Part shown: in pieces, positions 25,588 through 34,122 of the stretch
How the letters are laid out: each line of letters begins with the position of its first letter
How positions within the stretch are numbered: the first letter of the stretch is position 1
The notes under the pieces: model-generated
What the model saw: only the letters and a program-made list of their open reading frames with translations
Database searches by the model: none
What the model was told of the DNA's origin: nothing
Assembly (NCBI RefSeq): GCF_029338255.1
Contig: NZ_CP119787.1
Location: 62,001 to 126,000 of the forward strand
Direction: 5' to 3'
Length of the DNA stretch: 64,000 nucleotides
From: Haloarcula halobia
GTDB taxonomy: Archaea > Halobacteriota > Halobacteria > Halobacteriales > Haloarculaceae
Program-made: the position numbers and the translations under genes

Positions 25588-25910
25588 CTACGCCTCCTCG
25601 AGGCCGAAGACGGACCGGAGCTCTCCCCTTCGATCTCCTCGGCGTACCGCTCGAGGACGGCCTCGGCTTTCTCGTCGTCGACGATGACCGCCGTCAGCCG
25701 GTCCAGCGGGTCCTCGGGGAGCGCGAGGCGGAACTCGCCGTCCTCGTAGAGCGGTTCGGACTCGTTGAGTATCTGCTGGTCGATGGCGTGGACCAGTTCG
25801 GAGTCGTAGGCGTCGTTCATCGTCTCGAAGGCCTGCTTGTAGGCCTTCTGCAGTTCCGGGAAGTAGTTCGCGTACTTGTCCTCGAACTGCTCGGGATCGA
25901 AGTCGGTCAT
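25588..25910 (-). pseudogene. DUF5783-like small acidic protein, frameshifted near the end
   Basis: ATG 25910 opens MTDFDPEQFEDKYANYFPEL, then AFETMNDAYDSELVHAIDQQ and LDRLTAVIVDDEKAEAVLER. After AEEIEG the frame runs on into antisense of the haem-protein gene. Adding one base to the G run at about 25628 gives GGELRSVFGLEEA and a stop at 25588, about 107 residues, the expected small protein. It is encoded just upstream of the haem-protein gene on the same strand. The indel lies in a GGGG run, so sequencing error is likely. Confidence 0.75.
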
Positions 25911-25956
25911 TGGCCGGGGGAACGGGGGCCGAGGATAAAGAAGGTGCGACTCCCGA

Positions 25957-26190
25957 CTACGGTTTGACCGCCCGGGCGTCCTTCTGCGGGAGGTAGACGA
26001 CGAGATACGTGACGAAGGCGGCCCCGAAGATGCCGCCGACGAGCAGGTAGACCCGAACGTCGAGGGAAAGCAGGATAGCGACGAGCTCCCAGATGGTCGC
26101 CCGTGGGTCGACGAAGCCGAAGGTCTCCGTGTACGCCAGGAGGCCGGCGACGACGACCAGCAGCAGGTCGAACGTGTTCCGAGAGTCCAT
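25957..26190 (-). CDS. Small two-helix membrane protein, unknown
   Basis: 77 aa from ATG 26190 (MDSRNTFDLLLVVVAGLLAY); a start at 26244 is less natural. Two hydrophobic segments (LLLVVVAGLLAYTETFGF, VYLLVGGIFGAAFVTYLVV) and a basic end (LPQKDARAVKP). No domain recognised. Confidence 0.65.
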   Translation of the reverse strand: MDSRNTFDLLLVVVAGLLAYTETFGFVDPRATIWELVAILLSLDVRVYLLVGGIFGAAFVTYLVVYLPQKDARAVKP

Positions 26191-26266
26191 TGCCGGAAGG
26201 TCCGGTATCGGACGTGATAACTCTTGTTGCCACGCTACGGACACGCCGGCCCGCGTTCGGCGGGAC

Positions 26267-27727
26267 TCAGCCGTCCAGTTGGTCAGCGACGATATCGTCG
26301 GCGGCCTCGACGAAGGCGTCTTCCTCGCCCTCGGGGATGGTCGCCCCGGCGGCGATGTCGTGCCCGCCGCCGTCGCCGCCGACCGACTGGGACGCCTCGC
26401 GCATCACGACCGAGAGGTCGACGCCCCGGCCCACCAGCGGGCCGGTCGCCCGCGAGGAGACCTTCGTCTCGCCCTCGCCGGTGCTGGCGAAGGCGAGGAT
26501 CGGCCTGTCGGCGTCGACGCCGTCCGTTCCGAGTGCCATCCCCGCGACGATGCCGACGATCGTCTCGCGGATCTCGTCGCCGGCGTCGAACCACTGGACG
26601 GCCCCGGCCTGGGTGACGCCCTGTCGTTTCACGAGGTCGAGTCCCTCCGAGAGGTTCCGGCGGTGGTTCGCGAGCAGGGTGCGAGCGCGTTCGAGGGGCC
26701 CGTCGCGCTCGCCGAGACAGACCGCCAGGCCGACGTCGGCCCGCTCGTAGCGGGCGGTGGCGTTCAGCAGCGTCGAGAACTCGCTTGCGTCACGCAGTTC
26801 CGTGCCGGTGGGTTCGGCCGTCAGCGTGTAGGTGGTCCCGACGAGCGTGTCGATCTTGTCGGCGGGGACGCCGCGCTGGACGGCCCGCTTGACCAGCGCG
26901 CTGGCGATCGTCTGGCGCTCCTCGTCCGTGAGGTCGGCCCAGGTGCGCCACTCGCCGTCGCGTTTCAGGTCCAGACCCAGGTCGTTCAGGAACCGCGTCG
27001 CACCGGCCTGGTCCCCGGAGATGCCGGGGATAGGGACCTCGGTGGCGTACTCGAGCAGTTTCGGGAGCGGGCGGGTCTGCTTGCCGTACAGCGAGAGGTC
27101 GGTCCCCTCCTCGAGGACGCCGGCTTCGACGCCCTCCGCGACGATGCCGGCGTTCGCGCCGACGAGTTCGCCGCCCACGGCCTGCATGTCGCCGACGGCA
27201 CCCACGACGGCCAGGGCCGCGAGGTCGCGGTTGTCGCCCCCCTCGGGTTCGAGCGCACGCGCGAGGACGTACGCCGCGCCCGCCCCGGAGAGCTCCGACG
27301 CGCCGTTGATGCCCTCGAGCAGGGGGTTGAGGTGCCACGCGAAGTCGGCGTACCCGTCGGTCTCGGTCACCACGTCGGGGTGACACTCGTCGGGGGCCGC
27401 AGGCTGGTGGTGGTCGGCCACGAGCGCCTCGAAGTCGCCCGCCGCGACGTGTTCTGAGATGACGTCGAGTTGTCCCGACCCGAAGTCGGTGAAGAGGACG
27501 GTGTCGTGCTCGCGGGCGGCGATGCTCGCGATCTCGGTCGCGTCGAGTTGCTTCTTGAACACCGTCTCGACCGGAATCCCGGCCCGCTCGAGTGCCGCCG
27601 TCGCGACGGCCGCGCTGGTCAGCCCGTCGGCGTCGATGTGGGAGGCCAGCAGGACGCGCTCGGCCGACCGCAGGCGCTGTGTGCAGGCGTCGGCGCGGTC
27701 GGCGAGGTCGGGGACGGGGCCGCTCAT
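26267..27727 (-). CDS. RecJ-like DHH-family phosphoesterase / single-strand exonuclease
   Basis: 486 aa from ATG 27727. DHH motifs: ASHIDADGLTSAAVATAAL (motif I), VLFTDFGSGQ (II), VADHHQP (III, the DHH triplet) and VGAVGDMQAV (IV). The C-terminal DHHA1 domain includes STGEGETKVSSRAT and VGGDGGGHDIAAGATIPEGE. Archaeal RecJ homologues degrade single-stranded DNA or RNA 5'-3' or 3'-5' with Mn2+/Mg2+, and some associate with GINS/Cdc45-like replication complexes. Which paralogue this is cannot be told from sequence alone. Confidence 0.9.
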   Translation of the reverse strand: MSGPVPDLADRADACTQRLRSAERVLLASHIDADGLTSAAVATAALERAGIPVETVFKKQLDATEIASIAAREHDTVLFTDFGSGQLDVISEHVAAGDFEALVADHHQPAAPDECHPDVVTETDGYADFAWHLNPLLEGINGASELSGAGAAYVLARALEPEGGDNRDLAALAVVGAVGDMQAVGGELVGANAGIVAEGVEAGVLEEGTDLSLYGKQTRPLPKLLEYATEVPIPGISGDQAGATRFLNDLGLDLKRDGEWRTWADLTDEERQTIASALVKRAVQRGVPADKIDTLVGTTYTLTAEPTGTELRDASEFSTLLNATARYERADVGLAVCLGERDGPLERARTLLANHRRNLSEGLDLVKRQGVTQAGAVQWFDAGDEIRETIVGIVAGMALGTDGVDADRPILAFASTGEGETKVSSRATGPLVGRGVDLSVVMREASQSVGGDGGGHDIAAGATIPEGEEDAFVEAADDIVADQLDG

Positions 27728-27771
27728 AGCCCGGGGTAGGACCGTCCGGGGATAAAAACCTTCACTCGCGG

Positions 27772-28317
27772 TCAGGCGACCTGTCGCCGGTCGCTGAAGG
27801 TGACGGTCCGGTCGGCCGTCTCCACGGTCGTCTGGACGGTAATCCAGCCGCCGTTGCGCTGGACCGCCAGCGCCTCGCCGTAGGAGAGCTCGACGCGCCT
27901 GGTCGCGGTGGCCGTCCCGTCGGCCGCGAGGGTGCCGACCCGCTCGCGCCCCTGCCAGGCCACGTCGCCGCCGGTGCCGTTCCCGACGAAGATACGCGTG
28001 TGGACCGTGACGTTCCGCGCGGTCGTGTCCTGCTGGTTGGTCAGCGTGGAGGTGACCGCCCGGCAGGTCCGCCCACAGTCCTCGATGGAGTCGATGGCGA
28101 GGGCGAACGGCGGCGTCGGCGTCGCCGTGACGGTCGTCGCGTCGCCGCCCCCGCCGTCGCCGGTCGAACCGCTCTCGGGCGTCGCCGTCGGGAACGACTC
28201 GGCGTTGGCCTCGTCCGCACCACCTGGCAAGGGCCCGAACCCGGTCACGAGGGCGCCGACGACGCCGGCCAGCACCACCAGCAGGACGCCGACGAACGCG
28301 AGCAGTTTCCCGTCCAC
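27772..28317 (-). CDS. Secreted or membrane-anchored protein, unknown
   Basis: 181 aa. An N-terminal uncleaved anchor or signal (LLAFVGVLLVVLAGVVGALV), then a Thr/Pro/Gly-rich spacer (about 35-68), then a beta-rich domain (IDSIEDCGRTCRAVTSTLTN, TARNVTVHTRIFVGNGTGGD, SYGEALAVQRNGGWITVQTT) with a Cys pair that could form a disulfide. It resembles haloarchaeal exported proteins of FxLYD/CARDB-like fold, function unknown. Three nt downstream of a small ORF on the same strand. Confidence 0.7.
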   Translation of the reverse strand: MDGKLLAFVGVLLVVLAGVVGALVTGFGPLPGGADEANAESFPTATPESGSTGDGGGGDATTVTATPTPPFALAIDSIEDCGRTCRAVTSTLTNQQDTTARNVTVHTRIFVGNGTGGDVAWQGRERVGTLAADGTATATRRVELSYGEALAVQRNGGWITVQTTVETADRTVTFSDRRQVA

Positions 28318-28320
28318 GGG

Positions 28321-28575
28321 TCACCACCACCCGCCCACGGGTTCGCTGACCCGGGTCCCGGGGTTCCCGTCCGCGATGCTGTCGACGAACTCGGCGAGGC
28401 GGTCGGGGACGGTCGCGACGAAGTCGGGCACCGGATCGGGCGAACCGCCGGACGGTCCGGTGGCCGCGGGTTCGGCGCCTGACAGCGACGCTGCGGGCGC
28501 GGGTCCAGCGGTCCCCGACAGTAGCACGGGCTCCGCCACGAACACGCCGGTCGTTCGGAGTCGTCGTCCGGTCAT
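28321..28575 (-). CDS. Possible small exported protein, unknown
   Basis: 84 aa, Ala/Pro/Gly-rich, basic start (MTGRRLRTTGVFVAEPVLL) and an amphipathic helix (FVATVPDRLAEFVDSIADG). It ends just before the next gene on the same strand (3-nt gap), which favours a real two-gene unit. Composition is unspecific, so this remains tentative. Confidence 0.42.
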   Translation of the reverse strand: MTGRRLRTTGVFVAEPVLLSGTAGPAPAASLSGAEPAATGPSGGSPDPVPDFVATVPDRLAEFVDSIADGNPGTRVSEPVGGWW

Positions 28576-28729
28576 CGCTACCTGACGGTTCTGTCGCCAG
28601 TCACATGAAGGGCCCAGCCGGTAAACCCGAGTCGTCGCCCGTTCAGCCGGTTTCGGCCGGATTAACCCGGATCAAACGCTTGCCGGCCGCAACGGGGAGC
28701 GAGTAGCCGCCCGCCGCACGCCGATGGTG

Positions 28730-28735
28730 TTATTC
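28730..28735 (+). promoter_or_regulatory. TATA-like element upstream of the pspA unit
   Basis: GTGTTATTCC lies 24-29 nt before the ATG of the 20-codon ORF at 28759 and about 90 nt before pspA itself. Confidence 0.45.
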
Positions 28736-28758
28736 CGTTGTCACGCGTACACGGGAGC

Positions 28759-28821
28759 ATGTTCTCTCAGTCAGGTCAGGGGACCGCCGTACAGACGACC
28801 CAGCGGGCGGAGGCACGCTGA
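28759..28821 (+). CDS. Possible 20-aa leader ORF coupled to pspA
   Basis: ATG at 28759, 20 sense codons (MFSQSGQGTAVQTTQRAEAR) and a TGA that overlaps the pspA ATG as TGATG. A TATA-like element sits at the right distance for a leaderless transcript starting at this ATG. Pattern suggests translational coupling; no homology known to me. Confidence 0.4.
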   Translation: MFSQSGQGTAVQTTQRAEAR

Positions 28822-29549
28822 TGGGGCTCCTCGGTCGCATCTCCTTTGTCGTCCGGTCGAAGCTCAACGCGCTGCTGAACCGCGCGTCAGACCCGGGCGC
28901 CGAACTGGACTACTCCTACGAGCAGCTGCGCGACGAGCTCCAGAAGGTGACCAGGGGCATCGCCGACGTCACCACCCAGAAGAAACGGCTCGAGATTCAC
29001 CGCCGGCGGCTGCGCGAGAACGTCGAGAAACACGACGGGCAGGCTCGTTCGGCGCTCCGGGAGGGTCGCGAGGACCTGGCGAAGCGGGCGCTGGAAAAGA
29101 AGCAGGCCAACGTCACCCAGATCACGGAGTTGAGCGGGCAGATCGACTCGCTGCAGGCGACCCAGGACAGCCTGGTCGGCAAACGCGCCGAGCTCAGCAG
29201 CCAGATAGAGCAGTTCCGCACGAAAAAAGAGAGCATGAAGGCACGCTACGAGGCCGCCGAGGCGTCGGCGCGGGTCGCAGAGGCCTTCACGGGCGTCGGC
29301 GACACGATGGAGGACGTCTCGCGGTCGCTCGAACGCGCGACCGAACGGACCGAACAGATGGAGGCCCGCGCCGCCGCGCTCGAGGAACTCGAAGAGACCG
29401 GCGCGCTGGAGTCGGTCCTCGACGAGGGCGACTCCATCGACGCCGAGCTCGACCGGCTCTCGAACGAGCGGGCCGTCGAGTACGAGCTCGAGACGCTCCG
29501 TGCGGAACTGGCGGGCGACGAGGAACGCACCGCGGAACCGGCCGACTGA
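28821..29549 (+). CDS. pspA: PspA/Vipp1 (ESCRT-III-like) membrane-stress protein
   Basis: 242 aa. MGLLGRISFVVRSKLNALLN is the amphipathic start, then ASDPGAELDYSYEQLRDELQ and long coiled coils to about residue 190 (LEIHRRRLRENVEKHDGQAR, KKQANVTQITELSGQIDSLQ), ending in an acidic tail. PspA proteins assemble into rods on damaged membranes. In haloarchaea they respond to salt and membrane stress. ATG overlaps a short upstream ORF. Confidence 0.93.
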   Translation: MGLLGRISFVVRSKLNALLNRASDPGAELDYSYEQLRDELQKVTRGIADVTTQKKRLEIHRRRLRENVEKHDGQARSALREGREDLAKRALEKKQANVTQITELSGQIDSLQATQDSLVGKRAELSSQIEQFRTKKESMKARYEAAEASARVAEAFTGVGDTMEDVSRSLERATERTEQMEARAAALEELEETGALESVLDEGDSIDAELDRLSNERAVEYELETLRAELAGDEERTAEPAD

Positions 29550-29550
29550 C

Positions 29551-30744
29551 CTACGTCCGCCGGACGACCAGTGCCAGCGACGCGGTGCCGGCCAGAGCCA
29601 CCACGGCGAGCAACAGCCACCCGGTCCGGTAGGACGCGGTGTCGGCCAGCCAGCCGAACGCCGGCGGCGCCAGCAGGGCCCCCGCGTTGAGCGACGTCTG
29701 GCCACCGGCCGTCGCCGCCCCCACTTCCTCTGCGGGGACCAGCGCCGTCATACAGGCGTAGTAGAGGCCGGTGAAGCCCAGAACCGTCGCGCCGATGCCG
29801 CCGACGACGACGAGGACGGCGAGTCGGGGGAGCCAGGGCACAGCGAGCGCGGCGAGCAACGCCACGCCCAGCGCGGCCTGCCAGGTGAGCACCGTCGCCG
29901 TCGCCCGGGCCTCCGGCGCGTCCCGGCGGTCGGCGAGCCAGCCCGCCACGACCCGGCCGGCGCTGCCCGTCGCCTGCATCGCGGCAAAGCCCAGGCCCGC
30001 AGCGGCGACCGAGACCTCCACGGCCTCGGTCAGGAACAGCGTCGTGTAGGCCACGGTCGTGAACAGCGCCGCGCCGAGGAAGAAGCCGCCGGCGGCGAGG
30101 GCGACGTAGGTCCGGTTCCGCCGGAGCGCGCGGAGGTCCGGGAACCGCCAGGCCCCGGCAGGCGACCCCCGGTAGAGGAGCGCGAAGACGACGGCGACGA
30201 CGGCGGCCAGGCCGCCGGTGAGCAGGAAGCCGAGGTTCCAGGCGCCGACATTCGGTGCGAGACTCACCACGAGCAGCGCCGCGAGGCCGCTGCCGGCGGT
30301 GACGCCGACCTGCTTGATGCCCATGGCGCGCCCGCGCAGCGCCGCCGGGACGCCGGTGACGATGGCGCGGTTCGTCGCCGGCATCGCCGTCGCGTAGGCC
30401 CCACCGAGGGCCACAGCCCCGAGCGCCAAAAGCCCGACACCGTCGGCGAGGCCCACGGCGACGACGCTGCCCGCCAGCGCCAGCAGGCCGGTCACCATCA
30501 CCGGCCGTTCCCCCGCGCCGTCGACGGCGGCGCCCACCGGAAAGAGGGCGACGGTGTAGCCCAGCGTGGCCGCGGTCACCACCAGGCCGAGGCGAAAGCG
30601 CGAGACGCCGAGCGACTGGTGTAACAGCGCCGTCCCGGCGAACAGGGCGTAGAAACAGGTGCTCGCGACGACCTGCCAACCGGTCACGAGCGACAGCGGC
30701 CGGAGCGACGCCCGGAGAGAGGCCCGCTCGTCGGACACGCTCAC
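29551..30744 (-). CDS. Major facilitator superfamily transporter
   Basis: 397 aa, GTG start at 30744 overlapping the hemD stop (GTGA). About 12 hydrophobic segments in two halves, with MFS loop signatures: FPVGAAVDGAGERPVMV between helices 2 and 3 and AGWLADRRDAPEARA in the second half. The N-terminus is charged (MSVSDERASLRASLRPL). Substrate unknown, but its translational coupling to the tetrapyrrole genes suggests a role linked to porphyrin or metal movement (inference). Confidence 0.88.
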   Translation of the reverse strand: MSVSDERASLRASLRPLSLVTGWQVVASTCFYALFAGTALLHQSLGVSRFRLGLVVTAATLGYTVALFPVGAAVDGAGERPVMVTGLLALAGSVVAVGLADGVGLLALGAVALGGAYATAMPATNRAIVTGVPAALRGRAMGIKQVGVTAGSGLAALLVVSLAPNVGAWNLGFLLTGGLAAVVAVVFALLYRGSPAGAWRFPDLRALRRNRTYVALAAGGFFLGAALFTTVAYTTLFLTEAVEVSVAAAGLGFAAMQATGSAGRVVAGWLADRRDAPEARATATVLTWQAALGVALLAALAVPWLPRLAVLVVVGGIGATVLGFTGLYYACMTALVPAEEVGAATAGGQTSLNAGALLAPPAFGWLADTASYRTGWLLLAVVALAGTASLALVVRRT

Positions 30745-31493
30745 TCGTGGTGGGTCGGGGCCGCGTCCTCGACGACGGCACAGGCCAGCGTCTCGAAGTC
30801 GGCCGTCTCCGGGACGACGTCGACCGAGATGCCGGCCGCCTCGGCTGTTTCCTTCGTGGGCGTTCCGATGGCACCGACCGTCGCCTCGTCCAGTCCGTCG
30901 AGGACGGTCGCCCGGAGTCCGCGGTCCTCGGCCGCCGCCAGGAAGTTCCGGACGGTGAGCGAGGAGGTAAAGAGGACCGCATCGAGGGCGCCGTTGGCGG
31001 CCAGTTCGGTCGACTCGCCGGCGCCGTCGGGTCGGACCAGCCGGTAGAGTATCGTCTCGTGGACGTAGGCGCCGGCCGCCTCGAGGCCGTCAGTCAGGAC
31101 CGCCGAGCCGTGGTCCGAGCGGGCGACTTCGACGCGGGCGCCGGCCACCTCGTCGGCGAGTCGCTCGACCAGACCGACCGAGGAGTACTCGTCGGGCACC
31201 ACGTCCACCTCGTAGCCGGCCGCCCGCAGGGCGTCGGCGGTGGCCGACCCGATGGCACAGACGGTCGCGTCGCCGGGGTCCCACCCCACCTCCGCGGCGA
31301 GTTCGACGCCGGTCTTGCTCGTCAGGACGACGTAGTCGGCGTCCGGGCGGGGCGCGTCGCCCGTCGGTTCGACGGCCAGCATCGGGTCGGGGACGGGGTC
31401 GGCACCCAGCGACTCCAGCAGTTCGACGGCGTCGGCGAGACGCTCGTCGTCGGGCCGGAAGACGGCGACGCGCAGGCGGGGCGACTCCCGCAT
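30741..31493 (-). CDS. hemD: Uroporphyrinogen-III synthase
   Basis: 250 aa. Two-lobed HemD fold: RVAVFRPDDERLADAVELLE, VLTSKTGVELAAEVGWD, VCAIGSATADALRAAGYEVD and the second lobe VLFTSSLTVRNFLAAAEDRG with TVGAIGTPTKETAEAAGI. It closes hydroxymethylbilane to uroporphyrinogen III. Starts at TGATG overlap with cobA. Confidence 0.92.
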   Translation of the reverse strand: MRESPRLRVAVFRPDDERLADAVELLESLGADPVPDPMLAVEPTGDAPRPDADYVVLTSKTGVELAAEVGWDPGDATVCAIGSATADALRAAGYEVDVVPDEYSSVGLVERLADEVAGARVEVARSDHGSAVLTDGLEAAGAYVHETILYRLVRPDGAGESTELAANGALDAVLFTSSLTVRNFLAAAEDRGLRATVLDGLDEATVGAIGTPTKETAEAAGISVDVVPETADFETLACAVVEDAAPTHHE

Positions 31494-32251
31494 CAGTACC
31501 CCTCCAGGAACTCGACGACCTGTTCGCGCTGGCCGGCCACGTCGCCGATGACCGTGATGGCCGGCGGTTCGATGCCCTCGGCGTCACGCACCTCGACGAT
31601 AGTCTCGAGTGTGCCGGTGGCGACGCGCTGGTCGGGCCGGGTCGCCCGCTCGACCAGTGCGACCGGCGTTTCCGGTTCCATACCGGCCTCGAGCAGGGCG
31701 GCGGTGTAGTCGGGCAGCTTCCCGACGCCCATGAGGACGACGATGGTGCCCCCCGTCGCGGCCAGGGCCGCCCAGTCGACCATCGACTCGTCCTTCGTGG
31801 GGTCCTCGTGGCCGGTGACGAACGACACCGAGGAGGTGTGGTCGCGGTGGGTCACCGGGATGCCCGCGGCCTCCGGGCCGGCGATGGCGCTGGTGATGCC
31901 CGGCACGATCTCGAACGGGATCCCGTGGTCGGCGAGGTGGGCCATCTCCTCGCCGCCGCGCCCGAAGACCGTGGGGTCGCCGCCCTTCAGCCGGACCACA
32001 GTCTTGCCATCCTGGGCAAGTTCGACCAGCCGGGCGTTGGTGTATTCCTGGGGCGTCCACTCGCCGCCGGCGCGCTTGCCCACGTCCTCGCGTCTGTCGT
32101 CGGGAATCAGCTCCAAGATCTCCGGGCCAGGGAGCTTGTCGTGCAGGACCACGTCGGCCGTCTCCAGGAGGTCTCTGGCTTTCACCGTCAGCAGGGCGGG
32201 GTCGCCGGGGCCCGAGCCGACGAGGTACACCTTGCCGCCGTCCCCGGTCAT
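31493..32251 (-). CDS. cobA: Uroporphyrinogen-III C-methyltransferase (SUMT)
   Basis: 252 aa. SAM-dependent tetrapyrrole methylase: VYLVGSGPGDPALLTVKARD, VVLHDKLPGPEILELIP, VVRLKGGDPTVFGRGGEEM and GIPVTHRDHTSSVSFVTGHE. It methylates uroporphyrinogen III to precorrin-2 for sirohaem, cobalamin and the archaeal haem route. It overlaps hemC by 4 nt. Confidence 0.95.
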   Translation of the reverse strand: MTGDGGKVYLVGSGPGDPALLTVKARDLLETADVVLHDKLPGPEILELIPDDRREDVGKRAGGEWTPQEYTNARLVELAQDGKTVVRLKGGDPTVFGRGGEEMAHLADHGIPFEIVPGITSAIAGPEAAGIPVTHRDHTSSVSFVTGHEDPTKDESMVDWAALAATGGTIVVLMGVGKLPDYTAALLEAGMEPETPVALVERATRPDQRVATGTLETIVEVRDAEGIEPPAITVIGDVAGQREQVVEFLEGY

Positions 32252-33393
32252 GCGTCGCCGTCCTCCTCGGTGGCGGTGGCGGCGTCGTCGTCTGCACCGC
32301 CCGCGTCGCGCTTCGCCGCCGCGATGAGGTCGGCCGCCCCCTGGTCTGCGAGTTCGGCCGCGTAGTCCCGGGCGGCGTCGACGTGGCGCTCGACGGGCAG
32401 GTCACGACTCGAGCGGATCTCCTCGTCGCCGTCGCGCGCGAGCACCCGGACGTTCGTGTGGACGACGCCACCCTGGAGCGTGGCGTAGACCCCGAGCGGG
32501 GCCACACAGCCACCGCCCAGTTCCGCGAGGATGGTCCGCTCGACGGTGGTCTCGACGCGGGTCCGCGGGTGGTCGAGTCGGTCCTTGATCGTCTCGGCCA
32601 GGTCGCCGTCCAGCGCCGTCACCGCGAGGGCGCCCTGGCCGGGCGCGGGGACGAACTGGTCCCGGTCGAGGTCGGTCAGTTCGACGTGGTGGCTGAGGCC
32701 GGCCCGCTCGATGCCCGCCCGCGCCAGCACGATGGCGTCGTAGGGCGTCTCGACGTCCCGTTCCATGGCCCGCCGGTGCAGTTCCGGGAGGTCGTCGAAC
32801 CACTCCTCGATTGTCCGGTCGTAGGGGTGCTCGTAGTCCTCGTCGTCGGCGTTACCCTTTCGCTCCTGTTCGGCCTCGTGGCGGTCCTGGTGTTCGGCCT
32901 GGAGCGACGGCGCGAGCAGCTTCTCGAGGCGTGTGTCGACGTTCCCGCGCAGCGGTTCGACCTGCAGGTCCGGTCGCTCGGCGAGCAGCTGTGCCCGCCG
33001 CCGCAGACTCGACGTGCCCACGACGGCATTCTCCGGTAACTCCTCGACCGAGCGGCCCTCGGGCGTGACGAGTACGTCGCCAGCAGCTGCCCGCTCCGGG
33101 ACGCCGGCCACCACGAGGTCGTCGGTCCCCTCGGTGGGCATGTCCTTCATCGAGTGGACCGCGGCGTCGACGTCGCCCGAGAGGACCCGTTCGTCGAGGC
33201 TGCGGACGAACGCGCCGGTCTTGCCGAGCCGGTGGATGAGCTCGTCGCGAATCTGGTCGCCCGTGGTCTCGACCTCCACGAGTTCGACCAAGAGGCGGCG
33301 ACCGCCCAGCGCCTCCTGGACCGTCGCGGCCTGTCGCAACGCGAGGTCGGACCCCCGCGTCGCCAGCCGTAGTGTCTCCCCACGTGTAGTCAT
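32248..33393 (-). CDS. hemC: Porphobilinogen deaminase (hydroxymethylbilane synthase)
   Basis: 381 aa from ATG 33393 (MTTRGETLRLATRGSDLALR). Core motifs LVELVEVETTGDQ, GAFVRSLDERVLSGDVDAAV, AVHSMKDMPTEGTDDLVVAG and GTSSLRRRAQLLAERPDLQ; the dipyrromethane Cys is in ELGGGCVAPLGVY. A charged insertion of about 50 residues (EHQDRHEAEQERKGNADDED) interrupts the fold before YDAIVLARAGIERAG, as seen in halophilic HemC. First gene of hemC-cobA-hemD-MFS, with a TATA box just upstream. Confidence 0.95.
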   Translation of the reverse strand: MTTRGETLRLATRGSDLALRQAATVQEALGGRRLLVELVEVETTGDQIRDELIHRLGKTGAFVRSLDERVLSGDVDAAVHSMKDMPTEGTDDLVVAGVPERAAAGDVLVTPEGRSVEELPENAVVGTSSLRRRAQLLAERPDLQVEPLRGNVDTRLEKLLAPSLQAEHQDRHEAEQERKGNADDEDYEHPYDRTIEEWFDDLPELHRRAMERDVETPYDAIVLARAGIERAGLSHHVELTDLDRDQFVPAPGQGALAVTALDGDLAETIKDRLDHPRTRVETTVERTILAELGGGCVAPLGVYATLQGGVVHTNVRVLARDGDEEIRSSRDLPVERHVDAARDYAAELADQGAADLIAAAKRDAGGADDDAATATEEDGDA

Positions 33394-33416
33394 ACCCGAT
33401 GGTCGTTCGCCGGCGC

Positions 33417-33422
33417 GTAAAA
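33417..33422 (-). promoter_or_regulatory. TATA box of the hemC operon
   Basis: Minus strand reads GTGCTTTTACGCGC, 24-29 nt before the hemC ATG at 33393, implying a leaderless transcript. Confidence 0.55.
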
Positions 33423-33456
33423 GCACATCCACTTCGGCCCCGCGGCCGGCCCCGGG

Positions 33457-34002
33457 TCACCAGGGCTCGTTCTTCAGACCCAGCAGGTAGGCGATACCGT
33501 TCGTCACGACGTGCAGTACCGGCGTCACGACGACGACGACGACCAGGACCGGCAGGGTGAACGTCGCGCCGAACCAGGCGGGGGCGACGAGGAACGCACA
33601 GACCAGCGCGCCGACGACGAAGTCGAGCTGGTCGAGGCCAGGGAACGCCGCACCCCGCTCGCGGCCGCTCCGACGCTTGACGAACGAGGCCCCGATGTCG
33701 CCGAGCATCGCCCCCAGGGCGAGGCCGAACCCGGCGGCGAGCGGAAAGTCCGGGAGCGGGTGTCCCACGAGCGCGCTCGCGGCCGGCACAAGCGCGTCGA
33801 GCGCCAGTGCGACCAGCGTCCCGGCGAGCGCCCCGGTGGCGGTCCCCCGCCAGGTCTTCCCGTCGCCGAGCAGCCGGCTGTCGCCCATCGTCCGCCCGCC
33901 GTCTATCGGTCTGCCCCCACCGGCCAGCACGGCGGCGTTGTTGGGCACGTACGCGGGCAACATCGCCCACAGCGCCGTCGCGACGACCCCGAGTGTGTCC
34001 AT
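33457..34002 (-). CDS. carS: CDP-archaeol synthase
   Basis: 181 aa, five hydrophobic segments. It opens [20 protein letters not shown] and carries the family motif [20 protein letters not shown], then [19 protein letters not shown] and [11 protein letters not shown], all conserved in archaeal CarS. It transfers CMP to unsaturated archaetidic acid, the committed step for polar lipid head groups. Confidence 0.95.
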   Translation of the reverse strand: MDTLGVVATALWAMLPAYVPNNAAVLAGGGRPIDGGRTMGDSRLLGDGKTWRGTATGALAGTLVALALDALVPAASALVGHPLPDFPLAAGFGLALGAMLGDIGASFVKRRSGRERGAAFPGLDQLDFVVGALVCAFLVAPAWFGATFTLPVLVVVVVVTPVLHVVTNGIAYLLGLKNEPW

Positions 34003-34122
34003 GTTCCCGGCGTCGCGGCCCGAGTGTATTAATCCGTGTGACTGCGGGCGAGCGCCGTCGGACGGCTCTGCCCCGCTGTCGGGAAGGGAAGGGCTGATAT
34101 TGCGTCACCGACACGTACCGGT

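Noticed and set aside
23255-25687. 810-codon plus-strand frame antisense to the Cld/ABM protein
   Set aside because: Composition is typical of antisense frames; the minus-strand protein has clear haem-domain motifs.
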